Numbered from the stretch's first letter, positions 33,576 to 43,217 are shown. The stretch: DNA of 64,000 nt from Pedobacter nyackensis (GCF_900176505.1 NZ_FWYB01000002.1:831237-895236); one strand, 5' to 3'. Numbers and translations are program-made. Notes: generated from the letters alone by a model not told the origin.

Positions 33576-34961
33576 TTAACCTCTTCCACCACGGCCTTGT
33601 CTTTCTTGAGATCTTTCTCCACCACGTTCTCCACCACCACGCTCTTCGCGTTGGCTACCGCCTCTGTTTTCATTGCTTCTTGAAGGCGGCGGACTTTGTT
33701 GAGTACGCTCAGGCCTTTGTTGTTGCTGTTGCGGTGCCGGTCTGCTTTCCTGACGTTGGGGTTGCTCTTGCCTTTGTTGTTGACGAGGAGTTTCAGCCCT
33801 TTGTTGTTGCGGCTCACGCACAGGTCTTTCCTGACGTTGTGGCATTTCCTGTCTTTGCGGACGTTGTGCTTCAGGTCTTTGTTGCTGCTGTTGCGCTGGA
33901 CGTTCTGCAGGTTGTTGAGGAACCGGCTGCACTTGCTGCGGCCTTTGTGTTGGGTTCTCTCTGGTTGGCCTTACTCTTTCAGACCTTTCCGACTGATTTG
34001 ATCCTGTACTTCGAGGATTCTCAGTTCTTGAAGGTCTTGAATTGTTATCGTAAACAGGCCTTCCTTCTCTTGTAGAAGGTGTTGTTACGCCTGTTCTGTT
34101 ATTATCTCTCTGGGTCTCACCTCTGGAAGGACGATTTGTTGTTGAACCATCCTGAGCCGGATTACGACCTTCCCTTATGGCGGTGTGGCCTTCGCCTCTA
34201 ATAGATCGTCTTGGCGCTGCTACGGCATTGTTACTTCCTCTCGACGGTCTTGGTGTGTAAATGTTTACACTGTTTCCATCGATCTGGGTTCTGCTCGGTC
34301 TGCCTGTATTATTTACATTATAAACCCTTACATCCTGTCTGGTTGCACGTCTGATATCGTCAGCTCTTGGACCGGTATAATAGGTTCTCCTGTTGCGCAC
34401 ATAAGTATTGTTAATGATGGTCGTGTTGTTGATGATGACCACATTTCTACGTGAATAGTATCTTGGAAAACTGTCGTAATAAATATTTCTCTGCGGAATA
34501 AATACCCACCACAGGTCAGGAATGTTGAAATTGATGTTGATGCTCACACTAGGTCCCATTGGTGCCCATCCATAGTAGCCACCACCAGTTCTCCAGCTTA
34601 CCCATGCAGGTCCCCATACAGTATCAGGGATCCAAACCCATTCGTTATAACGGTTATAAACCCACCTTCCGTAATGGAAAGGAGCCCAGCCCCAGTCGTA
34701 ATTAGATACCCAGGTGTTTCCATACTCGGTCATCACCCAGCGCCCGTTAGTGTAATAAGGTCTGAAATCTCCCTGTTCTACATCCGGTCGCCAAACGTAC
34801 CCATACTGTGGATCCTGTATCCAGGTTCCATAAGGAGACAGCTCGTCATAGAAAGATTGTAAAGACACATCTTCCCCCTGGGCCATAACCTTTTGTGTTG
34901 TGCCGGTTAACAAGAGCAATAGCCCAAGTACAATAGCCGGTAATTTGATCATGTTCTTCAT
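33576..34961 (-). CDS. exported DUF6600-like protein with long Gln/Arg/Pro-rich tail
   Basis: A signal peptide (hydrophobic LPAIVLGLLLLLTGT, ending VMAQ) precedes a repeated aromatic domain: YDELSPYGTWIQDPQYGYVW, WAPFHYGRWVYN, WVWIPDTVWGPAWVSW and GYYGWAPMG. This YG.W...GYVWRP pattern is that of DUF6600. From about residue 240 to the end (461) the protein is low-complexity, dominated by Arg, Gln, Pro and Ser (RPQQVQPVPQQP, RQEMPQRQERP and similar). It is probably periplasmic or outer-membrane-associated; the basic tail could bind polyanions, but this is a guess. The gene is monocistronic. Confidence 0.8.
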   Translation of the reverse strand: MKNMIKLPAIVLGLLLLLTGTTQKVMAQGEDVSLQSFYDELSPYGTWIQDPQYGYVWRPDVEQGDFRPYYTNGRWVMTEYGNTWVSNYDWGWAPFHYGRWVYNRYNEWVWIPDTVWGPAWVSWRTGGGYYGWAPMGPSVSININFNIPDLWWVFIPQRNIYYDSFPRYYSRRNVVIINNTTIINNTYVRNRRTYYTGPRADDIRRATRQDVRVYNVNNTGRPSRTQIDGNSVNIYTPRPSRGSNNAVAAPRRSIRGEGHTAIREGRNPAQDGSTTNRPSRGETQRDNNRTGVTTPSTREGRPVYDNNSRPSRTENPRSTGSNQSERSERVRPTRENPTQRPQQVQPVPQQPAERPAQQQQQRPEAQRPQRQEMPQRQERPVREPQQQRAETPRQQQRQEQPQRQESRPAPQQQQQRPERTQQSPPPSRSNENRGGSQREERGGGERGGERSQERQGRGGRG

Positions 34962-35147
34962 TTGTGTGTGTATTAATTTTACCTAACGTTTTTATTGTAT
35001 CAATTTGAGGTCCAAAACACGCAAAAAGTTTAATGTCCTTACTAAAATATTACATTGTGATGTTGAGGCCAGATTTAATTAAATTGAGGAATTGTGCGCT
35101 TTACACCAAATAATTCTCTTATTTTGTATGTTAAATCCTAATTACGA

Positions 35148-35858
35148 ATGACAAAAGGTACATTATTTCTTATCCCTGTTCCTCTCGCAGAAAATGCTGC
35201 TCAAAAATCTTATACGGCTTTTTTAGGGGAGACCATCAACGCTTTAAGCACTTATATTGTTGAGAATGAGAAGACAGCGCGTAAGTTTTTAAAAGAGGCC
35301 GGAATAAAAACTCCGCAAAGTGATTTGGTAATCCATGATTACGGAAAACACAAGCGTAACGACTCCATGGTGCCTTATTTTAAGGAATTGATGACGGGAA
35401 AAGATGTGGGACTGATGAGTGAGGCAGGATGCCCAGGAGTGGCTGATCCGGGAGCTGATGTGATTCTGGAAGCACACAAACGTGGAATAAAGGTAGTGCC
35501 ACTGGTAGGACCAAGTTCTATTTTGCTGGCTTTAATGGCCTCAGGCTTTAACGGACAGAGCTTCACTTTTAACGGTTACCTGCCAATTGATAAGGTAGAA
35601 AGAGGCAAACGGATTAAGGAGTTGGAGCAATTGGCGCAGACTAAAAAGCAAACCCAGATATTCATCGAGACACCTTTCCGTAATAACCACCTTTTTGAGG
35701 ATATCCTTAAAAATGCTGCGGCCCAAACTTTACTTTGCGTAGCCAGTAACCTAACCGCAGAAGATGAATTTGTGAAAACAATGTCAGTTGGTCAGTGGCG
35801 CCAGGAGCGGATAGATCTCCATAAAAAACCAACTATCTTTTTGATATACAGAACTTAA
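35148..35858 (+). CDS. RsmI-like tetrapyrrole-methylase-fold methyltransferase
   Basis: A 236-residue SAM methyltransferase of the tetrapyrrole methylase fold, related to RsmI (2'-O-methylation of C1402 in 16S rRNA). Visible are the start GTLFLIPVPLAENA, the VGLMSEAGCPGVADPGADV segment, VVPLVGPSSILLALMASGF and the closing KPTIFLIYRT. In RsmI the equivalent opening reads LYVVATPIGN, so this is the divergent Bacteroidetes paralogue whose substrate is not certain. Its last 4 bp overlap the converging nadD. Confidence 0.88.
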   Translation: MTKGTLFLIPVPLAENAAQKSYTAFLGETINALSTYIVENEKTARKFLKEAGIKTPQSDLVIHDYGKHKRNDSMVPYFKELMTGKDVGLMSEAGCPGVADPGADVILEAHKRGIKVVPLVGPSSILLALMASGFNGQSFTFNGYLPIDKVERGKRIKELEQLAQTKKQTQIFIETPFRNNHLFEDILKNAAAQTLLCVASNLTAEDEFVKTMSVGQWRQERIDLHKKPTIFLIYRT

Positions 35859-36424
35859 CGATACATGTTCTTGCTGTCTATAAAAGAGAGCACATTGTCT
35901 GGAACAAAATACTGTACATTTTTACCTGCTGCAATTCCTTTGCGAATAAAGCTGGAAGAAATGTCCATCTGAGGAGTCTCAGTGATCTTAATTGAGGGGT
36001 GATTTGCCCATTCAGAGATGTCTATCCCAGGTCTGGGATAGACATAAATCTCATAGTTTTTTAAAATAACCTCGTAATTTTTCCACTTTTTGAAAGAGGC
36101 GAGGTTGTCTGCGCCCATGATTAGCGCAAACGCTTTACCCGGATATTTCTCCTGTAAATAAGCTAAAGTATCAATGGTATAGGAGGGCTGGGGCAGGTTA
36201 AATTCAATATCGCTGACTTTAATCTTGTCGGATGTCTCGGTCGCCAGTTTAGCCATTTCCAGCCTGTCGTACATGCTCGTCAGACTGTCTTTGTTCTTTA
36301 ATGGATTGTGCGGCGAGACCACCAGCCATACTTCTTTGAGACCCGTAAAACTGGCCATGTAGTTGGCTATAATTAAATGACCAATGTGGATGGGGTTATA
36401 TGAGCCAAAGAAGAGTCCTGTCAT
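35855..36424 (-). CDS. nadD: nicotinate-nucleotide adenylyltransferase
   Basis: Adds AMP to nicotinate mononucleotide in NAD synthesis. The nucleotidyltransferase motif is GLFFGSYNPIHIGHLIIANY (HxGH with Ile) and the C-terminal ISSSFIR signature is present as DISSSFIRKGIAAG. Length 189 is normal. It lies 5 bp downstream of gmk, and together with yicC forms a three-gene transcript. The 3' end overlaps the converging RsmI-like gene by 4 bp. Confidence 0.95.
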   Translation of the reverse strand: MTGLFFGSYNPIHIGHLIIANYMASFTGLKEVWLVVSPHNPLKNKDSLTSMYDRLEMAKLATETSDKIKVSDIEFNLPQPSYTIDTLAYLQEKYPGKAFALIMGADNLASFKKWKNYEVILKNYEIYVYPRPGIDISEWANHPSIKITETPQMDISSSFIRKGIAAGKNVQYFVPDNVLSFIDSKNMYR

Positions 36425-36429
36425 AATGG

Positions 36430-36999
36430 TTATTTCTTTAAAAAATCTCCTACTAATTTTTCAGCCTCAAGACAAGCTGTTTCTAAATCAAAGTTTTTAA
36501 GGATTACGTCGAATTTATCCGCGTAAGCCAGTTCTTTTTCCGCCTTAACAAAGCGTTCCTGAAGCTTTTCCGGACTGTCAGTCCCTCTGCCGGTTAAACG
36601 TTCTTTTAAGATCTCTAATGAAGGTGGCTGTACAAATATAGCTAAAGCATCGTCTTCATACTTACGTTTTAAACGCAAGCCTCCTTCAACATCAATGTCA
36701 AATATCACATGTTGATCGTTATCCCAGATGCGTTCAATTTCTGATCTTAAAGTACCATAAAAAGTACCGGTATAAACTTCTTCAAACTCAACGAATTCCT
36801 GATGAGCTATTTTGTGCAGAAAGTCTTCTTTGGAAATAAAATAATAGTCTTTTTCATTTTTTTCATCCCCACGTGATTCACGCGTAGTAGCGGAAATCGA
36901 AAAGCATAGCGATGGAAATTTCGTAAGTAAATGTTTAACGATAGTGGTTTTGCCTGCTCCAGACGGTGCAGAAAATATAATGAGTTTACCTTGTTTCAT
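36430..36999 (-). CDS. gmk: guanylate kinase
   Basis: Phosphorylates GMP to GDP. The P-loop is IFSAPSGAGKTTIVKHLL; GMP-binding residues are in SATTRESRGDEKNEKDYYFIS, and the lid segment is FIVQPPSLEIL-like (FVQPPSLEILKERLTGRGTD). Length 189 is usual. It is 6 bp downstream of yicC, an arrangement common in many bacteria. Confidence 0.97.
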   Translation of the reverse strand: MKQGKLIIFSAPSGAGKTTIVKHLLTKFPSLCFSISATTRESRGDEKNEKDYYFISKEDFLHKIAHQEFVEFEEVYTGTFYGTLRSEIERIWDNDQHVIFDIDVEGGLRLKRKYEDDALAIFVQPPSLEILKERLTGRGTDSPEKLQERFVKAEKELAYADKFDVILKNFDLETACLEAEKLVGDFLKK

Positions 37000-37005
37000 T
37001 GGTAC

Positions 37006-37881
37006 TTACAAAACGTTTAATAATTGTTCTTTAATTTTTTCCAGTTCTTCTTTCATACCAACAACCAGTTGCTGGATTTGCGCATCATTAGCCTTAGCAC
37101 CCATGGTATTGATTTCTCTGCCAATCTCCTGTGAGATAAAACCTAGTTTCTTTCCATTGGCATCTTTGCTTTTTAAAGTCTCATTAAAATAATCACAATG
37201 ACTTCTTAAGCGTATTTTTTCTTCAGTAATATCTAATTTGTCGATATAATAGATCAATTCCTGCTCTAAACGGTTCTGATCAACATTGATTTTACCTACG
37301 TTTTCTTCTAAAAACTGGTTTAATCTAGTCTTGATCTGAGGAATTCTAAGCGGTTCCAATACTTCGATTTGTCCGAAAAAGCTAAGAATATTTTTAATCC
37401 TTAGTTCCAGATCAGCTTTTAAAACACTTCCTTCAGTTTCTCTGAACTGATTGAAATTAGCTAATGCCTTATTGAAAGTATCATTCAGGATTGCCCAATC
37501 ATTTTCACTTACCTCATCATCAACATAGCTGATCACGTCTGGAAAGTTAAGTACCGCCTGTAATAGATTGCTTGAATTTGCACCTAAACTGATGTTGATC
37601 GCTTCCAGTTCTTTGTAATATTTACTTAGTAATGCAGCATTAATGGTGGCACCTTTTAAAGCTTCTTCACCACGTTCAATATTTATAGAAACGCCGACTT
37701 TTCCGCGTTCTATTTCTTTACTGCATACGTTGCGTAATAGTAATTCCTTATCTGAAAAGGCTTTAGGTAATTTTAGATTGAGCTCTAAAAATTTACTGTT
37801 CAGGGATTTAATCTCTACAGCAAATTTTACATTTTGATGATCTATAGAGGCCAGGCCATATCCTGTCATTGATTTTATCAT
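37006..37881 (-). CDS. YicC family endoribonuclease-like protein
   Basis: The start MIKSMTGYGLASI is the family hallmark; a TTG two codons earlier is in frame but unlikely. The C-terminal YicC domain is clear: LRSHCDYFNETLKS, then KLGFISQEIGREINTMGAKA. E. coli YicC has been reported to act as an endoribonuclease on small RNAs; the role in Bacteroidetes is untested. It heads the yicC-gmk-nadD transcript. Length is 291 residues. Confidence 0.93.
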   Translation of the reverse strand: MIKSMTGYGLASIDHQNVKFAVEIKSLNSKFLELNLKLPKAFSDKELLLRNVCSKEIERGKVGVSINIERGEEALKGATINAALLSKYYKELEAINISLGANSSNLLQAVLNFPDVISYVDDEVSENDWAILNDTFNKALANFNQFRETEGSVLKADLELRIKNILSFFGQIEVLEPLRIPQIKTRLNQFLEENVGKINVDQNRLEQELIYYIDKLDITEEKIRLRSHCDYFNETLKSKDANGKKLGFISQEIGREINTMGAKANDAQIQQLVVGMKEELEKIKEQLLNVL

Positions 37882-37982
37882 GTGCAAAGATATAATTTAT
37901 TGGCTTTTCAAACTCATTTAACTTTTTTTAACTAAGCTAATTGCTAAACAATGGTTAGTTTTACATCAATATCTGATCTGTG

Positions 37983-38693
37983 ATGAAGTATAATCCACTA
38001 AATATTTTACTGTTTTGGGCATTTTTTCTAAGCTCCATCCCCACTGTCCTGGCTCAGGATTTTTTATTGGGTGGTGTTGTGTTTGAAAAGGGGACCTCAA
38101 ATCGTATTGCCGGTTCGGAGGTTACCAATAAGCGGACAGGATATAGGGTTGCCAGTAATGATTTTGGCCTATTTCAAATTAAAGCGAGTGTTGGCGATAC
38201 GCTGTTAGTGATTAAAAGAGATTTCTCTGATACCGAGGTAGTCGTTGCCAGCAATAAGGATATTTTGGTTTACCTGCAGGGTGGACGAATGCTGAAAGAA
38301 GTAAATATCAGCGGGCAAAGCAAAAAGCAGGAATTCGATGCAATGAAAAGAGAATATAGAAATAAGGGCTCTTTTTACCAGGGTAAACCGCCATTTCTTG
38401 CCTTTTTGTTTAAACCTTTAACGGCCGTTTATGAATTGATTGGCAGGACACCTAAGAACGCAAGGAGATTTGGACGTTTCTACGAGACTGAAATGCAGCA
38501 GAGCCTGATTGATGGTTTCTTTAATGAATTTTTAATACAGAACAATACCGATCTGAAAGGAGATCATCTCGAAAAATTTATGCTGGATTATAGACCTGAA
38601 TATGGAAAAGCTAAAAAATGGACACAGTATGATGCCATTAAGCACATTAGAGATTCGTATAAAAAGTATACAGATACCCTGGGGAAAAATTAA
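37983..38693 (+). CDS. exported protein with carboxypeptidase-regulatory-like domain
   Basis: ATG at 37983 (a GTG one codon earlier is also in frame) gives a signal peptide, MKYNPLNILLFWAFFLSSIP, ending VLAQ. Residues 27-105 resemble the CarboxypepD_reg-like beta sandwich that often precedes TonB-dependent receptors (GVVFEKGTSNRIAGSEVTNK, SNDFGLFQIKASVGDTLLV, LKEVNISG). The C-terminal 120 residues are polar and helical, and no receptor barrel follows. It is probably periplasmic or attached to the outer membrane; function is unknown. It converges with rnc. Confidence 0.8.
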   Translation: MKYNPLNILLFWAFFLSSIPTVLAQDFLLGGVVFEKGTSNRIAGSEVTNKRTGYRVASNDFGLFQIKASVGDTLLVIKRDFSDTEVVVASNKDILVYLQGGRMLKEVNISGQSKKQEFDAMKREYRNKGSFYQGKPPFLAFLFKPLTAVYELIGRTPKNARRFGRFYETEMQQSLIDGFFNEFLIQNNTDLKGDHLEKFMLDYRPEYGKAKKWTQYDAIKHIRDSYKKYTDTLGKN

Positions 38694-38699
38694 GGAAGC

Positions 38700-39428
38700 T
38701 TAAATAGAAAGGGCTTCGCAGGTTTTTTCTGCAGCTAATTTCTCAGCGTTTTTCTTGTTGTAATCACGACCGATGCCGTAGCTTTCACCTTCAATAACCG
38801 CCTGAATGGTAAAAAGTTTAGTGCTTTCCCCAACCTCATTATCAATCATGTCAAAAGTAATGTCTTTTCCATGGCGCTGGCACCATTCAATCAGTTTACT
38901 TTTGAAATTGGTTTCAGTAAGCTCAAGGGTGTGGATGTCAACATAGGGCTTAACGATCCTTTTAAGTAAGAAATCTTTAGTGAAATTGTAGCCTTTATCG
39001 AGGTAAATGGCGCCAATTAGCGCTTCGAAAGCATCTCCAAGCATAGAATGATGCTTGGTTTGGATGTTTACAGCTTTTTGGTCGAATACAATCAGCTGAT
39101 CAAATCCCATTTTGCGGGCAAGCTGATTCAAATTGGCCCGGTTTACAATTTTAGAACGCATTTCTGTAAGGAATCCTTCTTCTTTATAAGGATAACTTTT
39201 GAAAAGCAACTCTGCAATTACAGAACCCAATATCGCATCACCTAGAAACTCAAGACGTTCATTGCTGCTTCTGCTTCCATTTTTTAGAATCTTTGCCACA
39301 GACCTATGCCTGAATGCCATTTTATACAAAATGGCATTTCCAGGCACAAAGCCTAATATGTTTTTCAACTTTCTTATAAAGACCTTATCAGGCGAAAGAT
39401 AAAGCTTATACAGATTAAATAATGGCAT
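38700..39428 (-). CDS. rnc: ribonuclease III
   Basis: Double-strand-specific endonuclease for rRNA and mRNA processing. The RNase III signature NERLEFLGDAILGSVIAELL and the second acidic site GDAFEALIGAIYLDKG are intact, followed by a C-terminal dsRNA-binding domain (NFKSKLIEWCQRHGKDITFD to KKNAEKLAAEKTCEAL). The 242-residue length fits. It is the last gene of an acpP-fabF-rnc cluster, 54 bp after fabF. Confidence 0.96.
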   Translation of the reverse strand: MPLFNLYKLYLSPDKVFIRKLKNILGFVPGNAILYKMAFRHRSVAKILKNGSRSSNERLEFLGDAILGSVIAELLFKSYPYKEEGFLTEMRSKIVNRANLNQLARKMGFDQLIVFDQKAVNIQTKHHSMLGDAFEALIGAIYLDKGYNFTKDFLLKRIVKPYVDIHTLELTETNFKSKLIEWCQRHGKDITFDMIDNEVGESTKLFTIQAVIEGESYGIGRDYNKKNAEKLAAEKTCEALSI

Positions 39429-39482
39429 TAATTACTAAAAAATTAAAGGAAGCGACATCACGTAGCTTCCATATAAAGCGAT

Positions 39483-40736
39483 CTATTCTTCGTACTTTTT
39501 GAAAATCACAGACGCATTATGACCACCAAAACCAAATGTATTGCTCTGAGCAGCACGGATGGTGCGTTTTTGCGCCTTGTTAAAAGTGAAATTTAATTTC
39601 GGATCACATTCAGGATCATCATTGAAGTGGTTAATTGTTGGTGGAACAATGTCGTTTTTCACTGCAAGAATTGCAGCAATAGCCTCAACTGCACCAGCAG
39701 CACCCAATAAGTGTCCTGTCATTGATTTTGTTGAACTGATGTTCAATTTGTATGCGTCTTCGCCATATAAGTCGACGATGGCTCTGCTTTCAGAGATGTC
39801 TCCCAATGGAGTGGATGTCCCATGAACATTGATGTAATCAATGTCTGCAGTCGTTAATCCGGCATCATTCAGGGCATTTGTCATCACCATTCTCGCTCCT
39901 AAACCTTGCGGATGTGGAGCTGTAATATGATTCGCATCAGCACTCATTCCTCCGCCAACTAACTCAGCATAGATCTTAGCACCACGTTTTTTAGCATGTT
40001 CAAGTTCTTCCAGAATGATCGTTCCGGCTCCTTCACCAGCAACAAAACCGTCGCGGTCTCTGTCAAATGGTCTGGAAGCTGTTTTCGGGTCGTCATTTCT
40101 GGTTGAAAGGGCATGCATGGCGTTAAATCCACCTATACCGGCTTCGTTGATGATGGCTTCAGAACCTCCGCTGATTACTACATCACACATATTCAGACGA
40201 ATATAGTTGTAAGCATCGATCATAGCGTTTGTGGCTGAAGCACAGGCAGAAACTGTTGCGAAATTTGGTCCTCTTAATCCATATTTTATAGAAATATGGC
40301 CAGGAACAATGTCAATAATAACTTTCGGGATAAAGAACGGATTTATGCGTGGCGTACCATCACCTAAGAAGAAGTTCTTCATTTCTTCCTGAAACGTCTT
40401 AAATCCGCCAATACCAGAACCCCAGATTACACCAATACGATTGGTGTCCAGCTGTGAAAAATCGAAATTACCATCTTTTACAGCTTCCTCTGTGGAAACT
40501 AAAGCGTACTGGACAAATGGATCTAATTTACGGGCTTCTTTCTTGTCTAAATGATCTTCAGCGTTGAAATTTTTAAGCTCGCATGCAAATTTGGTCTTGA
40601 ACTTTGACGTGTCAAAACTGGTAATAGGGCCAGCACCACTCACCCCATTGATCAAACCATCCCAGAACTCTGGGATGGTATTGCCAATTGGAGTGAGCGC
40701 ACCTAGCCCTGTAACTACTACTCTTTTTAATTCCAT
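39483..40736 (-). CDS. fabF: beta-ketoacyl-ACP synthase II
   Basis: Condensing enzyme of type II fatty acid elongation. The start is MELKRVVVTGLGALTPIGNT; the active-site cysteine lies in TVSACASATNAM, and the two histidines in INVHGTSTPLGD and TGHLLGAAGAVEA. Length 417 is typical. acpP, the carrier of its substrate, is 28 bp upstream on the same strand and rnc is downstream. Confidence 0.97.
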   Translation of the reverse strand: MELKRVVVTGLGALTPIGNTIPEFWDGLINGVSGAGPITSFDTSKFKTKFACELKNFNAEDHLDKKEARKLDPFVQYALVSTEEAVKDGNFDFSQLDTNRIGVIWGSGIGGFKTFQEEMKNFFLGDGTPRINPFFIPKVIIDIVPGHISIKYGLRGPNFATVSACASATNAMIDAYNYIRLNMCDVVISGGSEAIINEAGIGGFNAMHALSTRNDDPKTASRPFDRDRDGFVAGEGAGTIILEELEHAKKRGAKIYAELVGGGMSADANHITAPHPQGLGARMVMTNALNDAGLTTADIDYINVHGTSTPLGDISESRAIVDLYGEDAYKLNISSTKSMTGHLLGAAGAVEAIAAILAVKNDIVPPTINHFNDDPECDPKLNFTFNKAQKRTIRAAQSNTFGFGGHNASVIFKKYEE

Positions 40737-40764
40737 TTATACGGATTATACGGAAACCGTATTT

Positions 40765-41001
40765 TTACTTAACGTTTTTCTCTAAGTAAGCAATTGCTTG
40801 ACCAACTGTACCAATGGTTTCAGCTTGATCATCAGGAATTGCTACATTGAATTCTTTTTCAAACTCCATAATAAGTTCTACTGTATCTAAAGAATCCGCA
40901 CCCAAGTCGTTAGTGAAAGAAGCTTCTGGTGTAACTTCGTTTTCATCCACACCTAATTTTTCAACGATAATAGCCTTAACTCTTGAAGCAATATCAGACA
41001 T
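40765..41001 (-). CDS. acpP: acyl carrier protein
   Basis: A 78-residue acidic protein carrying the growing acyl chain on phosphopantetheine. The attachment serine is Ser37 in [17 protein letters not shown]. It is the first gene of acpP-fabF-rnc and has a well-formed promoter upstream. Confidence 0.98.
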   Translation of the reverse strand: MSDIASRVKAIIVEKLGVDENEVTPEASFTNDLGADSLDTVELIMEFEKEFNVAIPDDQAETIGTVGQAIAYLEKNVK

Positions 41002-41034
41002 AATGTTATAATTTAATGGTTAAATAATTCAGTG

Positions 41035-41065
41035 CAAAGAAAAATAAATTCTTACACATTTCAAA
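41035..41065 (-). promoter_or_regulatory. promoter of acpP-fabF
   Basis: On the minus strand TTTG (41065-41062), a 19-bp spacer and TTTCTTTG (41042-41035) match the Bacteroidetes consensus with one mismatch in the -7 box. The expected start of transcription is about 27 nt before the acpP ATG. Confidence 0.55.
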
Positions 41066-41177
41066 TGTTTTTATTTCAGTACCAATTTTAATGTTTTTAT
41101 TTTGAACATCAATGCAAAATTTGAAGATCATTGTAAAATTAGTTTTATAATTTCGTATTTCCGTAAAATATTCTGTT

Positions 41178-41597
41178 TTGAACAAAACTTACTTAAAACT
41201 CTCCTTAGATCTCGATTTTGTTTTAATAGCGATTACAGCCTCTTTAAAGGATTATGTTCTGTGCCACAAGATTAATACCCTTCTAAATTTTGATTTCGAA
41301 AAGATTGATGACCACGAAGTTTACTTTAATATCGATGAAGAACCGTTGTCCTTTTCTAAATATTATTATTTTGTTGAGCAGGGAGAGATCGAATATTACG
41401 TCGTTAACAACCGAAATGCCGAAGGATTTTTAATTCCGGAGATGAATAAAGTTGATTTTTTTATGGTTATTCATCAATATATTGACAAAGAAGATTTGAA
41501 CTATATTATTGGCGGACTTAACAAAATGCCTGATATTCAGGTTGCTGCGCAGATTGACCCTGCAAAATTAAGATCGAAAGAAAATTTGATAATGTAA
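41178..41597 (+). CDS. IPExxxVDY family protein
   Basis: A 139-residue protein with the family-defining segment FLIPEMNKVDFF near residue 85. The only plausible start is TTG at 41178 (MNKTYLKLSLDLDFVLI). The sequence is acidic and rich in Tyr and Phe, with no signal peptide. Function of the family is unknown; it is common in Bacteroidetes, and I recall it next to pyruvate kinase, as it is here (141 bp upstream of pyk). It is divergent from acpP. Confidence 0.85.
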   Translation: MNKTYLKLSLDLDFVLIAITASLKDYVLCHKINTLLNFDFEKIDDHEVYFNIDEEPLSFSKYYYFVEQGEIEYYVVNNRNAEGFLIPEMNKVDFFMVIHQYIDKEDLNYIIGGLNKMPDIQVAAQIDPAKLRSKENLIM

Positions 41598-41738
41598 ATT
41601 TTATATGTGAAGGTGTACAAAATACACTATATTTGATTTACATAAAAAAGCAGATAACTTTAAAAAATCAGGCTGGCATCGGTTTTCTGTATATTGATAA
41701 ACGCTCGTTTGTCGGTCTGTAATAAAAAAAATAACTCA

Positions 41739-43169
41739 ATGAAACCATTTCATTCTAGAACAAAAATTGTTGCCACATTAGGCCCTGCTTCAGCTAAACC
41801 TGAAGTTTTATATAGTATGTTTAATGCCGGACTGGATGTTTGCCGTTTAAATTTTTCTCACGGTTCTCAGGCTGATCACCAGGAGGTTCTGGATACCATC
41901 CGCGCACTTAATGAAAAACACAATTATAACGTTGGTATACTTGCAGATTTGCAAGGTCCAAAGATTAGAATTGGTATGGTTAAGGACGGTGGAATTCAGT
42001 TGATTAACGGAGCCCAGACGGTGATCACTACCAAAGAATGTATCGGTAGCGAAGAGCGTATTTATATCACTTATGAAAGCTTTCCGAAAGACGTAAAAGC
42101 TGGCGAAATTATTTTGTTGGATGATGGTAAATTGCAAATGCGCGTGATTGAAACCAATCTTGTGGATGAAGTAATTTGTGAAATTGTTCATGGTGGTATC
42201 CTGACTTCAAGAAAAGGAGTGAACCTGCCAAATACAAAAGTTTCTATCCCATCTCTTACTCTCGAAGACCGTAAAAATCTTGAATTCGTTCTCGAAAACG
42301 ATGTAGAATGGATCGGACTTTCTTTTGTACGTAATGCTGAAGATATTATTGAATTAAAAGACATCATTAAGCAAAGGGGTAAAACTGCACGTGTAATCGC
42401 TAAAATTGAAAAGCCTGAAGCTATTGCAAACATCGATGAGATTATTGCGGTTTCAGACGGTATCATGGTTGCCCGTGGAGATCTTGGAGTTGAAATGCCG
42501 ATGGAAGAAGTTCCTTTGTTGCAAAAAATGATTGTTAAAAAATGCCGTGCAGCATCAAAACCGGTAATTATTGCTACTCAAATGCTGGAGAGTATGATCA
42601 CTACGCCTAGGCCAACACGTGCTGAGGTGAATGACGTTGCCAACTCGGTACTTGATGGTGCTGATGCAGTGATGCTGAGTGGTGAGACATCAGTTGGTGA
42701 ATTCCCGCTAATTGTTATCGAAACAATGCAGAAAATCATTCAGAACATTGAGGTGAACAATTATCCTTTCCATCCGGAAAAATTCCTTAAACCAAATTCT
42801 GAGAGTTTCCTAAGTGATGCAATTTGCGATTCAGCTTGTTTCTTATCGAAACAAACTAATGCTGTTGGTATCGTATCTATGACATTAAGTGGTTACACTG
42901 CTTTTGAAATATCAAGCAACAGGCCTAAAGCACTTACTTATATCTTCACCAGTAACAGATCTCTGCTAAATACATTGAGTCTTTTATGGGGTGTACAGGG
43001 CTTCTATTACGATAAGTTTGAAAGTACTGATGAAACTATTCAGGACGTGAATAACTTGCTTAAAAAGCTTAAAATGATCAAAAAGGGAGATGTTATCATT
43101 AACACTGCTGCAATTCCTATGGAAGCCAAAGGAAAAACCAACATGCTAAAGATTACGGTTATTGATTAA
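41739..43169 (+). CDS. pyk: pyruvate kinase
   Basis: Last step of glycolysis, converting phosphoenolpyruvate and ADP to pyruvate and ATP. The start MKPFHSRTKIVATLGPAS at 41739 is preferred over an upstream in-frame codon. Signatures are DVCRLNFSHGSQ, the catalytic ARVIAKIEKPEAI and VARGDLGVEMP. The C-terminal domain (ACFLSKQTNAVGIVSMTLSG) is complete, giving 476 residues. tRNA-Ser follows 48 bp after the stop. Confidence 0.97.
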   Translation: MKPFHSRTKIVATLGPASAKPEVLYSMFNAGLDVCRLNFSHGSQADHQEVLDTIRALNEKHNYNVGILADLQGPKIRIGMVKDGGIQLINGAQTVITTKECIGSEERIYITYESFPKDVKAGEIILLDDGKLQMRVIETNLVDEVICEIVHGGILTSRKGVNLPNTKVSIPSLTLEDRKNLEFVLENDVEWIGLSFVRNAEDIIELKDIIKQRGKTARVIAKIEKPEAIANIDEIIAVSDGIMVARGDLGVEMPMEEVPLLQKMIVKKCRAASKPVIIATQMLESMITTPRPTRAEVNDVANSVLDGADAVMLSGETSVGEFPLIVIETMQKIIQNIEVNNYPFHPEKFLKPNSESFLSDAICDSACFLSKQTNAVGIVSMTLSGYTAFEISSNRPKALTYIFTSNRSLLNTLSLLWGVQGFYYDKFESTDETIQDVNNLLKKLKMIKKGDVIINTAAIPMEAKGKTNMLKITVID

Positions 43170-43195
43170 TATTCCTTAGCATTCAAAAATTTTTC

Positions 43196-43203
43196 TACTT
43201 TTG
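43196..43203 (+). promoter_or_regulatory. -7 box of the tRNA-Ser promoter
   Basis: TACTTTTG matches TAnnTTTG exactly, 14 bp before the mature tRNA 5' end. The -33 region is not a clear match. Confidence 0.5.
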
Positions 43204-43217
43204 CAATCCGCAAAAAC

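Noticed and set aside
33572..34075. A 167-codon plus-strand ORF opposite the DUF6600-like gene.
   Set aside because: It is the mirror of the Gln/Arg/Pro-rich tail, composed of improbable Leu/Phe/Val runs, while the minus-strand frame has a signal peptide and domain.
37980..38693. The carboxypeptidase-regulatory-like protein as a TonB-dependent receptor.
   Set aside because: At 236 residues it has no plug or barrel, and no receptor gene is adjacent.
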